Origin: Kitasatospora herbaricolor
GTDB taxonomy: Bacteria > Actinomycetota > Actinomycetes > Streptomycetales > Streptomycetaceae
Assembly: GCF_030813695.1 (NCBI RefSeq)
Contig: NZ_JAUSVA010000002.1
Coordinates: 1,178,001-1,242,000, forward strand
DNA length: 64,000 nucleotides
Direction of reading: 5' to 3'
Position 1 is the stretch's first letter. Each line of letters opens with the position of its first letter. Below, in pieces: positions 53,113 through 61,519 of this stretch. The notes under the pieces were generated by a model. The model worked only from the letters and a program-made list of their open reading frames with translations. It made no database searches and was not told the origin of the DNA. The position numbers and the translations under genes were made by a program.

Positions 53113-54285
53113 TCATGCGGTCGCCCGGAGCGTCGGCAGGTGGCCGGCGCCGGCGACCCAGGCGCCCTTGCGCATCACGGCGACGACCTCGTAGGCGGGG
53201 TCCAGCACCACCAGGTCCGCCTGCTTTCCGACCTCCAGCGTGCCGACCGAGTCGGCCAGGCCGAGCAGGCGGGCGGGCACGGCGGACAGCGACTGCGAGG
53301 CCTGCGCCAGGGTGAGGCCGTCGACCGTCACCGCCCGCTTGAACGCCCGGTCGAGGGTGAGGGTCGAGCCGGCGATGGAGCTGCCGTCGGCGAGTTCGGC
53401 GACCCCGCCGCGGACCCGGATGTCCAGCGGCCCGAGCCGGTACGCCCCGTCGCCCATGCCGGCGGCGCTCATCGCGTCGGTGACGAGCGCGACCCGCCCG
53501 GCCCCGACCGCGCGGTAGACGAGGCCGACGATCGCGGGGTGCAGGTGCACGCCGTCGTTGACGAGCTCGACCGTGACCCGGTCGTCCTCCAGCAGCGCGC
53601 CGACCGGCCCCGGATCGCGGTGGCCGAGGCCGGGCATGCCGTTGAAGAGGTGGGTGGCGACGGTGGCGCCGGCGTCGACGGCGGCGCCCACGGTGCGGTG
53701 GTCGGCGGCGGTGTGGCCGACGGCGGCGATCACGCCCGCGTGCGCCAGCGCGCGGACGGCGTCGAGCCCGCCGGGAAGTTCGGGGGCGAGGGTGACCATC
53801 CGGGCGTGGCCCTTGGCGGCGTCCAGGAGCCGGCGCAGCAGGGCGGGGTCGGGGTCGCGGAGCAGTTCGGGGGCGTGCGCGCCGCAACGGGCGCGGGCGA
53901 TGAAGGGGCCCTCGAAGTGCAGGCCGGCCAGCACGCCGTCCTGGGCGAGTTCCGCCAGCACGGCGGCCTGCCGGCAGAGGTCGTCGACCTCGCAGGTGAC
54001 GGTGCTGGCGACGGTCGTGGTGGTGCCGTGCAGGCGGTGGAACCGGACGGCTGCCATCGCCTGTTCGGCGTCGGTGGTGGCGTAGGTGGCGCCCCCGCCG
54101 CCGTGGACGTGCAGATCGACGAAGCCCGGCACGACGGTGTGGCCCGCGAGGTCCACGTCGCCCGGCTCGGGCGCTCCGCCCAGGCCGGCGATCCTGGCTC
54201 CTTCGATCAGCAGCCGTCCGTTGTCGACCGTGCCGCCGGGGGTGACCAGCCTGGCCCCGGAGAGGGCCGTGGGGGCGGCGGTCAT
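53113..54285 (-). CDS. N-acetylhexosamine-6-phosphate deacetylase (NagA/AgaA-like)
   Basis: A 390-residue amidohydrolase. GFVDLHVHGGGG near residue 55, GLHFEGPFIA with the metal-binding Glu near 130, VGHTAADH and ATHLFNGMPGLGHRDPG with metal His residues, and VTDAMSAAG with the catalytic Asp near 270. It removes acetate from GlcNAc-6-P or GalNAc-6-P; context (agaS, tagatose kinase, aldolase) favours GalNAc-6-P. The start ATG at 54285 follows GACGGAC. The divergent gap to the ABC transporter contains candidate operators. Confidence 0.87.
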   Translation of the reverse strand: MTAAPTALSGARLVTPGGTVDNGRLLIEGARIAGLGGAPEPGDVDLAGHTVVPGFVDLHVHGGGGATYATTDAEQAMAAVRFHRLHGTTTTVASTVTCEVDDLCRQAAVLAELAQDGVLAGLHFEGPFIARARCGAHAPELLRDPDPALLRRLLDAAKGHARMVTLAPELPGGLDAVRALAHAGVIAAVGHTAADHRTVGAAVDAGATVATHLFNGMPGLGHRDPGPVGALLEDDRVTVELVNDGVHLHPAIVGLVYRAVGAGRVALVTDAMSAAGMGDGAYRLGPLDIRVRGGVAELADGSSIAGSTLTLDRAFKRAVTVDGLTLAQASQSLSAVPARLLGLADSVGTLEVGKQADLVVLDPAYEVVAVMRKGAWVAGAGHLPTLRATA

Positions 54286-54381
54286 GCGATGTCCGTCGGG
54301 CCGTACGCGGCATTCCGGTGGTGCATGGGGCCTCTCTTCCGGGCCGGGGCAGGGACCTCCCCGCGCAGGTGACGCGAGGAA

Positions 54382-54433
54382 TGATGAAGCATCATGCAGC
54401 AAAGAGCACTGAAGTGTGCAGGTTCAAGCATAT
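54382..54433 (-). promoter_or_regulatory. Candidate operators of the nagA-like gene
   Basis: TGATGAAGCATCA (54382-54394) is an inverted repeat containing GATGCTTCA on the minus strand. GCAGGTTCAAGCATAT (54418-54433) reads ATATGCTTGAACCTGC on the minus strand, closely matching the element before the ABC transporter and the ATGCTTGA core at 49.1 kb. The remaining gap up to 54851 has no gene. Confidence 0.5.
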
Positions 54434-54681
54434 CCATGGGTGGGCGCCACGGAAGGCGTCGAACGCGGCCGGGCCGAACCGGACCGGTCCGAAGCCTGGC
54501 GGTCGCCTCCGGGTTCGCTCGGCGGGCTTCAAGCACAAGCACGCAGCGATGCAGGCCGATCACGGCACGTGCCCCACACCCGCGCCGAGGATCGATGGCG
54601 GGTGTCGCGTTGACAACGGTCTCGAAACGGCGGCTGGACCGGAGCGGACGGCTGATGAACACTGAGTCCAAGCAAACGCGC

Positions 54682-54717
54682 AAAGATGATTGAAACCTGC
54701 TAGCTTTGCGCACATTC
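54682..54717 (+). promoter_or_regulatory. Candidate operator/promoter of the ABC transporter
   Basis: AAAGATGATTGAAACCTGC (54682-54700) matches AAAGATGCTTGAA before the agaS-like gene and, in inverse orientation, ATATGCTTGAACCTGC before nagA. TTGAAA (54690-54695) with a 16-nt spacer to CATTCG (54712-54717) may be the promoter, placing the operator over the -35. Confidence 0.5.
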
Positions 54718-54851
54718 GCGCAGCATAATGGGCGAAGTCTCCGTCGGTCGCGCAGGTCGGCGAGGGTCCTCCCCCACAGCCCGGACGCGCGTTCCGTGGC
54801 CCAGAACAACCGTCCGGCGCCCGGCACCCCGGGGCCGAGGAGGTCATCCCC

Positions 54852-56120
54852 ATGAAGAACCGCGTCCTCACCCTCGTCTCGGCCGGTACGATCGGCGCCC
54901 TCGCGCTCACCGCCTGCGGCAGCGACGGCGGCGGCACGTCCGCGGACGGCACCGTCACCCTCAAGCTCGTCGCGGCCGACTACGGCGACAAAGCGAGCAA
55001 CAGCTCCAAGGCCTACTGGGACGACGTCGCCCAGCGGTTCCAGGCCGCCAACCCGAAGATCAAGATCGATGTCCAGGTGGTCAACTGGAACGACATCGAC
55101 AAGCAGGTCAAGACGATGATCCAGAGCGGCAACCAGCCGGACATCCTGCAGACCGGCGGCTACGCCGACAAGGTCGCCGACAACCTGCTCTACAAGGTCG
55201 ACGACGTGCTCTCGGTCGCCACCCAGGCCAACCTCATCTCCACCTTCGCCACGGCCGGCCAGGTCGGCGGCGTCCAGTACGGCATCCCCTTCGTCTCCTC
55301 CGCCCGGGCCTTCTTCTACAACAAGGCCCTCTTCGCGCAGGCCGGCATCACGGACGCCCCCAGGAGCTGGGACGACGTCAAGAAGGACGCCGAGCTGCTG
55401 AAGGCCAAGGCCCCCGGCACGACCCCCTACGCCCTGCCGCTCGGCCCCGAGGAGGCCCAGGGCGAGAGCGCGATGTGGGAGCTGGGCAACGCCGGCGGCA
55501 TCACCGACACCTCCGGCGGCTACCAGCTCGACAGCCCGGCCAACGTCGAGACCTTCCAGTGGCTCAAGGCGAACCTCGTCGACCCCGGCCTCACCTACGC
55601 CAACCCGGCCAGCACCGACCGCAAGACCGCGTTCGCCGACTTCGCCGCCGGCAAGGCCGCGATGCTCAACGGCCACCCCTCGCTGATCCAGATGGCCAAG
55701 GACGGCAAGGTCGACTACGGCGTCACCGCCATCCCGGGCAAGGACGGCGCGCTCAAGTCCACCCTCGGCGTGGCCGACTGGACCATGGCCTTCAAGAAGA
55801 ACGGCCACAAGGAGCAGATCAAGCAGTTCCTCGACTTCGCGTACACCAAGGAGAACACGCTGAAGTTCGACGAGCTCTACAACCTGATGCCGGTCACCCA
55901 GGACACCCTGAAGGAGATGACCACCAGCGGGAAGCACAAGGACCTCGAGCCGTTCTTCGCGTTGCTCCCGCAGGCCTCCTTCTACCCGCTCGGCAAGACC
56001 AGTTGGGACAGCGTCTCCGCCGAGATCAAGAAGAGCATCGGCACCGCCGTGAAGGACGACCCGGCCAAGGTGCTCGGCGACCTGCAGAACAAGGCCAAGG
56101 CCGCGGCCGCCGACAAGTAG
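54852..56120 (+). CDS. Sugar ABC transporter substrate-binding lipoprotein
   Basis: A 422-residue family 1 solute-binding protein. Lipoprotein signal ends in the lipobox LTAC near residue 21; the mature N-terminus is Gly/Ser-rich, then VTLKLVAADYGD. YYN-like binding-site segment ARAFFYNKALFAQAG and GKAAMLNGHPS are typical of CUT1-family sugar binders. It would capture a sugar, presumably N-acetylgalactosamine or an oligosaccharide, outside the membrane. GAGGAGG precedes the ATG. First gene of a transporter operon. Confidence 0.9.
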   Translation: MKNRVLTLVSAGTIGALALTACGSDGGGTSADGTVTLKLVAADYGDKASNSSKAYWDDVAQRFQAANPKIKIDVQVVNWNDIDKQVKTMIQSGNQPDILQTGGYADKVADNLLYKVDDVLSVATQANLISTFATAGQVGGVQYGIPFVSSARAFFYNKALFAQAGITDAPRSWDDVKKDAELLKAKAPGTTPYALPLGPEEAQGESAMWELGNAGGITDTSGGYQLDSPANVETFQWLKANLVDPGLTYANPASTDRKTAFADFAAGKAAMLNGHPSLIQMAKDGKVDYGVTAIPGKDGALKSTLGVADWTMAFKKNGHKEQIKQFLDFAYTKENTLKFDELYNLMPVTQDTLKEMTTSGKHKDLEPFFALLPQASFYPLGKTSWDSVSAEIKKSIGTAVKDDPAKVLGDLQNKAKAAAADK

Positions 56121-56143
56121 CCGCCCGGCCGGCCCCCCTGACC

Positions 56144-56184
56144 GCGGGGCGGCGGAGCGCCCTGACCACTCCCCGCCGCCCCGC
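56144..56184 (+). terminator. Attenuating hairpin after the binding-protein gene
   Basis: A perfect 12-bp stem (56144-56155 with 56173-56184) with a 17-nt loop, 24 nt after the stop and upstream of the first permease gene. Such hairpins commonly keep binding-protein mRNA in excess over permeases. Confidence 0.6.
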
Positions 56185-56242
56185 ACCAGCTCCATCCCGC
56201 TCGTGCGGCACCACCGCCGTACACGTACGGAAGGCACCACCG

Positions 56243-57181
56243 GTGTCCCTCACCCTCTCCCGTTCCAAGGCCGAGCGGCCGGACCGGAGCCCGAAGACCG
56301 TGCGCCGCCCGGGCTTCGAACGGCTCGGTCCGCTGCCCTGGATAGGCCCGGCCGTCCTGCTGATCCTCGCCGTCGTGGTGTGGCCGGTCTACGAGATGAT
56401 CCACACCTCGTTCCAGCGGATCAGCCCCAGCGGCTTCGTCCGCGGCCCGGCCGGCCTGGACAAGTACCGCAAGCTCTTCGGCGAGGCCGATCTCGGCCAC
56501 GTCCTCACCGTCACGGTGATCTGGACCGTCGTCGTGGTCGGTGTCACGATGATCGCCTCACTGGCCCTGGCCCAGTTGTTCAACCAGGAGTTCCCCGGGC
56601 GGCGCCTCACCCGCTGGGCCCTGATCGCCCCCTGGGCAGCGTCCGTGCTGATGACCGCCATCGGCTTCAAGTGGATGCTCAACCAGACCGCCGGCGTCCT
56701 CAACACCGCCATGGTCGACCTCGGGATCGTCGACAGCCCCCGCGACTGGCTGGGCGATCCGTCCACCGCCTGGCCGTGGATGATGTTCGTCGCGATCTTC
56801 GTCTCGCTGCCGTTCACCACCTACACCCTGCTGGCCGGCCTGCAGACCGTGCCCGCCGAGCTCTACGAGGCCGCCGAGGTCGACGGCGCGGGGACCTGGC
56901 GCACCTACCGCCTGATCACCCTGCCGCTGCTGCGCCCCGCCTTCCTGGTCGGCGTGGTGATCAACCTGATCAACGTCTTCAACTCCTTCCCCGTCATCTG
57001 GGGCATGACCCGCGGCGGCCCGAGCAGCGACACCGCCACCACCACGGTCTTCATGTACCAGCTGAAGGACACCGACATCGGCGAGAGCGCGGCCATGTCG
57101 GTGGTCAACTTCGCGCTGGTCGTCATCATGGTGCTGCTCTTCCTCAAGGTCAGCCGCTGGAACGAGGAGGACAACCGATGA
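56243..57181 (+). CDS. Sugar ABC transporter permease (MalF type)
   Basis: A 312-residue permease with six predicted helices (first: WIGPAVLLILAVVVWPVYEM). The ATPase-coupling EAA loop reads ELYEAAEVDGAGTWRTYRLITLPLLRPAF near residue 215. The GTG at 56243 follows GGAAGG; its stop overlaps the next start (ATGA). No ATPase gene is encoded, as expected in streptomycetes, where a shared MsiK ATPase energises CUT1 transporters. Confidence 0.9.
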   Translation: MSLTLSRSKAERPDRSPKTVRRPGFERLGPLPWIGPAVLLILAVVVWPVYEMIHTSFQRISPSGFVRGPAGLDKYRKLFGEADLGHVLTVTVIWTVVVVGVTMIASLALAQLFNQEFPGRRLTRWALIAPWAASVLMTAIGFKWMLNQTAGVLNTAMVDLGIVDSPRDWLGDPSTAWPWMMFVAIFVSLPFTTYTLLAGLQTVPAELYEAAEVDGAGTWRTYRLITLPLLRPAFLVGVVINLINVFNSFPVIWGMTRGGPSSDTATTTVFMYQLKDTDIGESAAMSVVNFALVVIMVLLFLKVSRWNEEDNR

Positions 57182-58080
57182 GCCCGCAGACCCTCGACCG
57201 GCCCCGCACCGGGCAGAGCCGCCAACGCACCGCGGAACGGACCGTCACCCCCCGGCCCCGCCGCCGGCTGCGTCCGCGCACCCTGGTCATCGCCTCGGTG
57301 GCCTGGCTGCTGGCCGCCGTCTTCCTGCTGCCGTACACCCAGATGGTGGTCACGGCCCTGCGCCCGGCGGACGAGCTGCGCGACGCCACCTACCTGCCCG
57401 AGCACTTCGCCTGGTCCAACTTCGTGGACGTCTGGCGCGAGTCCACCCTGGGCGGCAACCTGCGGGTCACCCTCTTGGTCGCCGCCGGGTCGACGCTGCT
57501 GGTCCTGCTGGTCGCCCTGCCGGCCGCCTACTACACGGCCCGGATCAGCTTCCGCGGGCGCAAGCTCTTCCTGCTGCTCGTCCTGGTCACCCAGATGTTC
57601 CAGCCCACCTCCCTGCTGGTCGGCCTGTACCGCGAGTTCTACCAGCTGAACATGCTGAACTCGGTCTGGACGCTGATGATCTGCAACGCCGCTTTCAACC
57701 TGGCGTTCGCGATCTGGATCCTCACGGCCTACATCTCCTCCATCCCGGTCGCGCTGGAGGAGGCGGCGATGATCGACGGGCTGAGCCGGTTCCAGGCGCT
57801 GATCCGCGTCACCCTGCCGCTCGCCCTGCCCGGCGTGGTCACCGCCGTGATCTTCACCTTCATCGCGGCGTGGAACGAGTTCGTGATGGGCCTGACCCTG
57901 TCGACCGTCCCGGAGAGCCAGCCGCTCACCGTCGGCATCAACGGCTTCATCGGCAACTACACCGTCCAGTGGAACTACCTGTTCGCCGGGTCCGTCGTCG
58001 CGATCGTCCCGGTGGTGGTGCTGTTCGCCTTCATCGAGCGCCAGGTCGTCTCCGGACTGACCGCCGGATCGGTCAAGTAG
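57178..58080 (+). CDS. Sugar ABC transporter permease (MalG type)
   Basis: A 300-residue permease with six helices after a basic N-terminal tail (PRPRRRLRPRT). EAA loop: ALEEAAMIDGLSRFQALIRVTLPLALPG near residue 195. The C-terminus GLTAGSVK is the classical end of MalG-like subunits. Translationally coupled to the MalF-type gene and forms the channel heterodimer with it. Confidence 0.9.
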   Translation: MSPQTLDRPRTGQSRQRTAERTVTPRPRRRLRPRTLVIASVAWLLAAVFLLPYTQMVVTALRPADELRDATYLPEHFAWSNFVDVWRESTLGGNLRVTLLVAAGSTLLVLLVALPAAYYTARISFRGRKLFLLLVLVTQMFQPTSLLVGLYREFYQLNMLNSVWTLMICNAAFNLAFAIWILTAYISSIPVALEEAAMIDGLSRFQALIRVTLPLALPGVVTAVIFTFIAAWNEFVMGLTLSTVPESQPLTVGINGFIGNYTVQWNYLFAGSVVAIVPVVVLFAFIERQVVSGLTAGSVK

Positions 58081-58116
58081 CCCGGCGGCCAGCTGCCACC
58101 GGCCACGTCCGGGCGG

Positions 58117-58153
58117 CTGCCGGCCGGGGACCGAACGGTCCCGGAGCCGGCAG
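58117..58153 (+). terminator. Imperfect hairpin after the permease genes
   Basis: CTGCCGGCcGGGGACCG pairs with CGGTCCCGGAGCCGGCAG with one bulge and an AA loop, between the second permease and the 51-residue protein gene. Perhaps a partial terminator, since the downstream genes seem to belong to the same operon. Confidence 0.45.
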
Positions 58154-58184
58154 TCGCCGTCACCCACCGACCAGGAAGCCGCCC

Positions 58185-58340
58185 ATGTCCGACACACCAC
58201 AGGTCCTGACGACCGTCGAACACGCCTGCCGGCCGGCCCCGGCCGCACCCCCGGCCGACGCATGGCCGACCCCGCCCGGGCAGCCGGCCCGCGCGCACCG
58301 GCTCCGCCGCTCCACCGCTCTGGAGGGACTGGATGGCTGA
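58185..58340 (+). CDS. Small protein coupled to the ROK kinase
   Basis: A 51-residue protein (MSDTPQVLTTVEHACRPAPA, ending TALEGLDG) preceded by AGGAAG. Its stop lies inside the start of the ROK kinase gene (8-base overlap), implying coupling. It is Pro/Ala/Arg-rich, with one cysteine, no membrane segment and no known domain. It may exist mainly to couple translation, or be a small partner of the transporter or kinase. Confidence 0.5.
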   Translation: MSDTPQVLTTVEHACRPAPAAPPADAWPTPPGQPARAHRLRRSTALEGLDG

Positions 58341-59310
58341 CGGCCCGCTGCTCGGCGAGTGCGTGATCGCCCTGGACGTCGGCGGCACCGGCATGAAGGG
58401 AGCCCTGATCGACCGCGGGTCGGTCCTGCTGTTCACCGAGCGGCGCCCCACCCCCCGCGCGCACGGACCGGAAGCCGTCGTCGACGCCGTCGTGGCGGCC
58501 CTGCGCTCCCTCGCCCGCGAGGCGGCGCAGCGCGGCCTCGCCGTCCGCCGCGCCGGTGTGGTCGTCCCGGGCATCGTCGACGCCGAGCGGTCCCTCGCCG
58601 TCTACTCGGCCAACATCGGCTGGCGCGACCTGCCCCTCGCCGCGGTCCTCGAGGAGCGCACCGGCCTGCCGATCACGCTCGGCCACGACGTACGGGCGGG
58701 GGCGCTCGCCGAAGTCCGGCTGGGCGCCGCCCGCGGCGCCCAGGACGCGCTCTTCGTGGCGATCGGTACCGGCATCTCGGCCGCCCTGGTCAACGACGGC
58801 CGGCTGCTGGCGGCCGGCGGCTACGCGGGCGAGCTGGGCCACCTCGTCGTCGAGCCCGACGGCCGGCTCTGCCCCTGCGGCAGCGCGGGCTGTCTGGAGA
58901 CGGTGGCGTCCGCGGCAGGGATCGCCATGGCCTACACCGCGCTGTCGGGGCGGCCTGTTTCCGGCGCCGCCGAGGTCGCCGCGCGGCTGACCGAGGGCGA
59001 CGAGGAGGCCCGGGCCGTCTGGGCGCGCGCCGTCGAGGGTCTCGCCACCGCGCTGACCGCCGCCGTCACGCTGCTCGCCCCCGAGGTCGTCGTCCTCGGC
59101 GGGGGGCTCGCGGAGTCCGGTGACCTGCTGCTCGGCCCGCTGCGGGCCCGGCTCGCCGAGAAGCTGACCTTCCACCGGCGACCCCACCTGGTCGCGGCCG
59201 CGTTGGGCGACCGCGCGGGCTGCCTCGGGGCCGGACTGCACGCCTGGGACGCGGCGGACGTGATGAGAGCCGTCCCCGGCGTCCCCGCCGAACGCACCTC
59301 CCACGGGTGA
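58333..59310 (+). CDS. ROK-family sugar kinase (intact)
   Basis: A 325-residue ROK kinase with all catalytic motifs: ATP phosphate-1 ALDVGGTGMKG, catalytic Asp in LGHDVRAGALAEVRLG, sugar/zinc ExGH in GELGHLVVEPDGRLCPCGSAGC with the zinc-binding cysteines. It likely phosphorylates the imported amino sugar at O6, giving the NagA-like enzyme its substrate. About 325 residues, the family norm. It lies downstream of the permeases in the same direction and overlaps the 51-residue gene. Confidence 0.9.
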   Translation: MADGPLLGECVIALDVGGTGMKGALIDRGSVLLFTERRPTPRAHGPEAVVDAVVAALRSLAREAAQRGLAVRRAGVVVPGIVDAERSLAVYSANIGWRDLPLAAVLEERTGLPITLGHDVRAGALAEVRLGAARGAQDALFVAIGTGISAALVNDGRLLAAGGYAGELGHLVVEPDGRLCPCGSAGCLETVASAAGIAMAYTALSGRPVSGAAEVAARLTEGDEEARAVWARAVEGLATALTAAVTLLAPEVVVLGGGLAESGDLLLGPLRARLAEKLTFHRRPHLVAAALGDRAGCLGAGLHAWDAADVMRAVPGVPAERTSHG

Positions 59311-59564
59311 CCCGGTACCGGCCCCGCCCGGCACCACCGGAGCACGGAAGCCGCCGGGCGCCGGCCCGCGCCCGGCGGTCGCCGCCCAGGTGCCGCCGTC
59401 CGGCGCCGAAGCCCACCCCGCGACGGGCCTGCCGGTCCGCGTGGCCGCCCGGGCGGGGAGGCCGCCGTAGGCGCGGCACCCGCCGGACGGCAGGATGGAT
59501 CCCGGTCCCGGGAGACCCCCGACAACCGCCCGCCGGTGACCGACGACCTCCGAACGGAGACGAG

Positions 59565-60782
59565 ATGACGTCCGCCCCGCTCCCCCTGCTGATGCCGGAC
59601 GGCCGGCCGGCCGCCGACGCCTGGACCTTGGACCCGGCCCTGCGGCACCTGAACCACGGGTCCTTCGGCGCCGTCCCGCGGGCGGCGCAGCAGGAGCAGC
59701 AGCGGCTGCGGGCCGAGATGGACCGGGCGCCGGTCGTCTGGTTCCCCGCCCTGCCGCGGCGGGTCGCGGCCGCCCGGGCGGAGATCGCCGAGTTCCTGCG
59801 GGTCGGGGTGCGCGACCTCGCGCTCGTGCCCAACGCCAGCGGCGGTGCCAGTGTCGTCTACGGCAGCCTCCCGTCCCGGCCCGGTGGTGAGGTGCTGGTC
59901 ACCGACCACGGCTACGGCGCCGTCACCATGGGCGCCCAGCGGCTGGCCCGCCGCTGGGGAGGCAGCGTCCGGACCGCGCGGGTGCCCCTCCACGCCACCG
60001 CCGAGCAGGCCGCCGCGGCGGTGCTGGACGCCGTCACCGACCGGACGGCGCTGATCGTCCTCGACCACATCACCTCGGCGACCGCCCGCTGGATGCCCGT
60101 CGCCCAGGTCGGCGCGGCGGCCCGGGCGGCGGGCATCCCGCTGCTGATCGACGGGGCGCACGTGCCGGGGCTGGCCGAGGACCCGCTGGCCGGGCTGGAG
60201 TTCGACGCCTGGGTCGGCAACCTGCACAAGTTCGGCTGCGCCCCGCGGGGCGCCTCGGCGCTCGTGGTCCGCAGCGAACTCCGAGAGCAGCTCCATCCGT
60301 TGATCGACTCCTGGGGGGCCGAGGAGCCCTTCCCCGAGCGGTTCGACACCCAGGGCACCATCGACGCCACCAGCTACCTGGCGGCGCCCGCCGCCTTGGG
60401 CTTCGTCGAGCGGACCTGGGGCTGGAAGGCGGCCCGCGGATACCTGCACGAGCTGGCCGACTACGCCGAGCGGATCATCGGCGAGGCCTTCGCCGGGCTG
60501 ACCGGCGAGAGCGCCGCCGTCGATGTCGGCATGCCGGTGAACGCCCTGCGGCTGGTCCGGCTCCCCGACGGCCTGGCGGCCACCCGCGCCGACGCCGACG
60601 CCCTGCGCGACCAGGTCGCGCACGAGCTGGGAATCGAGGCGGCGTTCACCAGTTTCGACGGTGTCGGCTACTTCCGGATCTCGACCCACGTCTACAACAC
60701 GGCCGCCGACTTCGAGGACTTCGCCGAACGCTGCGTGCCGGTGCTCGGCGCATGGGCGCACGACGCCGTCCGGCAGCGTTGA
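59565..60782 (+). CDS. Class V aminotransferase-fold PLP enzyme (isopenicillin N epimerase-like)
   Basis: A 405-residue PLP enzyme. LRHLNHGSFGAVP near the N-terminus and ASGGASVVYGSL for the PLP phosphate; DGAHVPGL carries the Asp that contacts the pyridine nitrogen; the Schiff-base lysine is in NLHKFGCAPRG near residue 224. Groups with isopenicillin N epimerase/cysteine desulfurase-like proteins, whose reactions vary (epimerase, desulfurase, transaminase). No beta-lactam genes are nearby, so that specific function should not be assumed. Confidence 0.85.
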   Translation: MTSAPLPLLMPDGRPAADAWTLDPALRHLNHGSFGAVPRAAQQEQQRLRAEMDRAPVVWFPALPRRVAAARAEIAEFLRVGVRDLALVPNASGGASVVYGSLPSRPGGEVLVTDHGYGAVTMGAQRLARRWGGSVRTARVPLHATAEQAAAAVLDAVTDRTALIVLDHITSATARWMPVAQVGAAARAAGIPLLIDGAHVPGLAEDPLAGLEFDAWVGNLHKFGCAPRGASALVVRSELREQLHPLIDSWGAEEPFPERFDTQGTIDATSYLAAPAALGFVERTWGWKAARGYLHELADYAERIIGEAFAGLTGESAAVDVGMPVNALRLVRLPDGLAATRADADALRDQVAHELGIEAAFTSFDGVGYFRISTHVYNTAADFEDFAERCVPVLGAWAHDAVRQR

Positions 60783-60961
60783 CGCCGGCCGGGCATCGCC
60801 CGGCAGGCGCTCGGCCCGGATCCGCAGGGTGTCCCGGATCCCGCCCCGACGGGCCCGGGCCGGCCCGTCGGGGTTCGGCCTCCCGGTCGGGCTCGGCCCG
60901 GTTGTCGGCGTGAGGTGCCATCCTGACGGGGCGTGCCCACCCGAGGAGAACGGAGCCGAAC

Positions 60962-61519
60962 GTGCTGCCCGCCGTTGTCGGTCGCCACGACGCCGCGCTG
61001 GTCATCAGAACCGACTTCGCCGATGCCGCGGCTTGGCCGGCCGTACGCGCGGAGCTGTCCGGACCATGGTGCGACGGCGACCTTGACCCCCAGATCCACG
61101 TGGTCGACGATCCGGCCTGGGACGGCGCCGCCGCCGACGACGTGATCGCTGCCGTCCGTGCGGACGAGGAACTGACCGTCGTCTTCCTCGCCGATTCCAC
61201 GACCATGCGCGACCACGGCCACCCGCTGCTGGCCGTGGCCGTTCCGACCAGGAACGACTGCGCGAGCGACGAGGAGTTCGAGGCGGCCGGCGGGACGGTC
61301 CGGACGGTTCCCGCCGGCATCGAGGCCATCCACGCCAACCTGTCGATCGCCAACCTGGACTTCGCGGACGTCGTCGACGCCGCTCGGACGGATCCCGCCG
61401 GCGTCTTCCGGTCCTTCTGGCTCTCCGATCGCTCCGCGTACTCCGGTGCGGGGCCGGGGCCGGCCGGTGCCACGTCGAGGGGCCCACGCGGTGCCGGCCG
61501 TCGCGTCAGGCGTGGGTGA
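60962..61519 (+). CDS. DUF6924-like protein
   Basis: A 185-residue protein. ALVIRTDFADAAAWPAVRAEL and VVFLADSTTMRDHGHPLLAV, then FRTVPAGIEAIHANLSIANLDFADVVDAA-like order, match a streptomycete domain of unknown function with a conserved HANLSIANLDF motif. The last 30 residues are Gly/Arg-rich and not conserved-looking. GTG start at 60962. Its 3' end overlaps the convergent lipase gene by 14 bases. Confidence 0.65.
   Translation: MLPAVVGRHDAALVIRTDFADAAAWPAVRAELSGPWCDGDLDPQIHVVDDPAWDGAAADDVIAAVRADEELTVVFLADSTTMRDHGHPLLAVAVPTRNDCASDEEFEAAGGTVRTVPAGIEAIHANLSIANLDFADVVDAARTDPAGVFRSFWLSDRSAYSGAGPGPAGATSRGPRGAGRRVRRG

Noticed and set aside
59565..60782. Isopenicillin N epimerase of a beta-lactam cluster
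   Set aside because: Only the fold matches; there is no ACV synthetase, isopenicillin synthase or expandase nearby.
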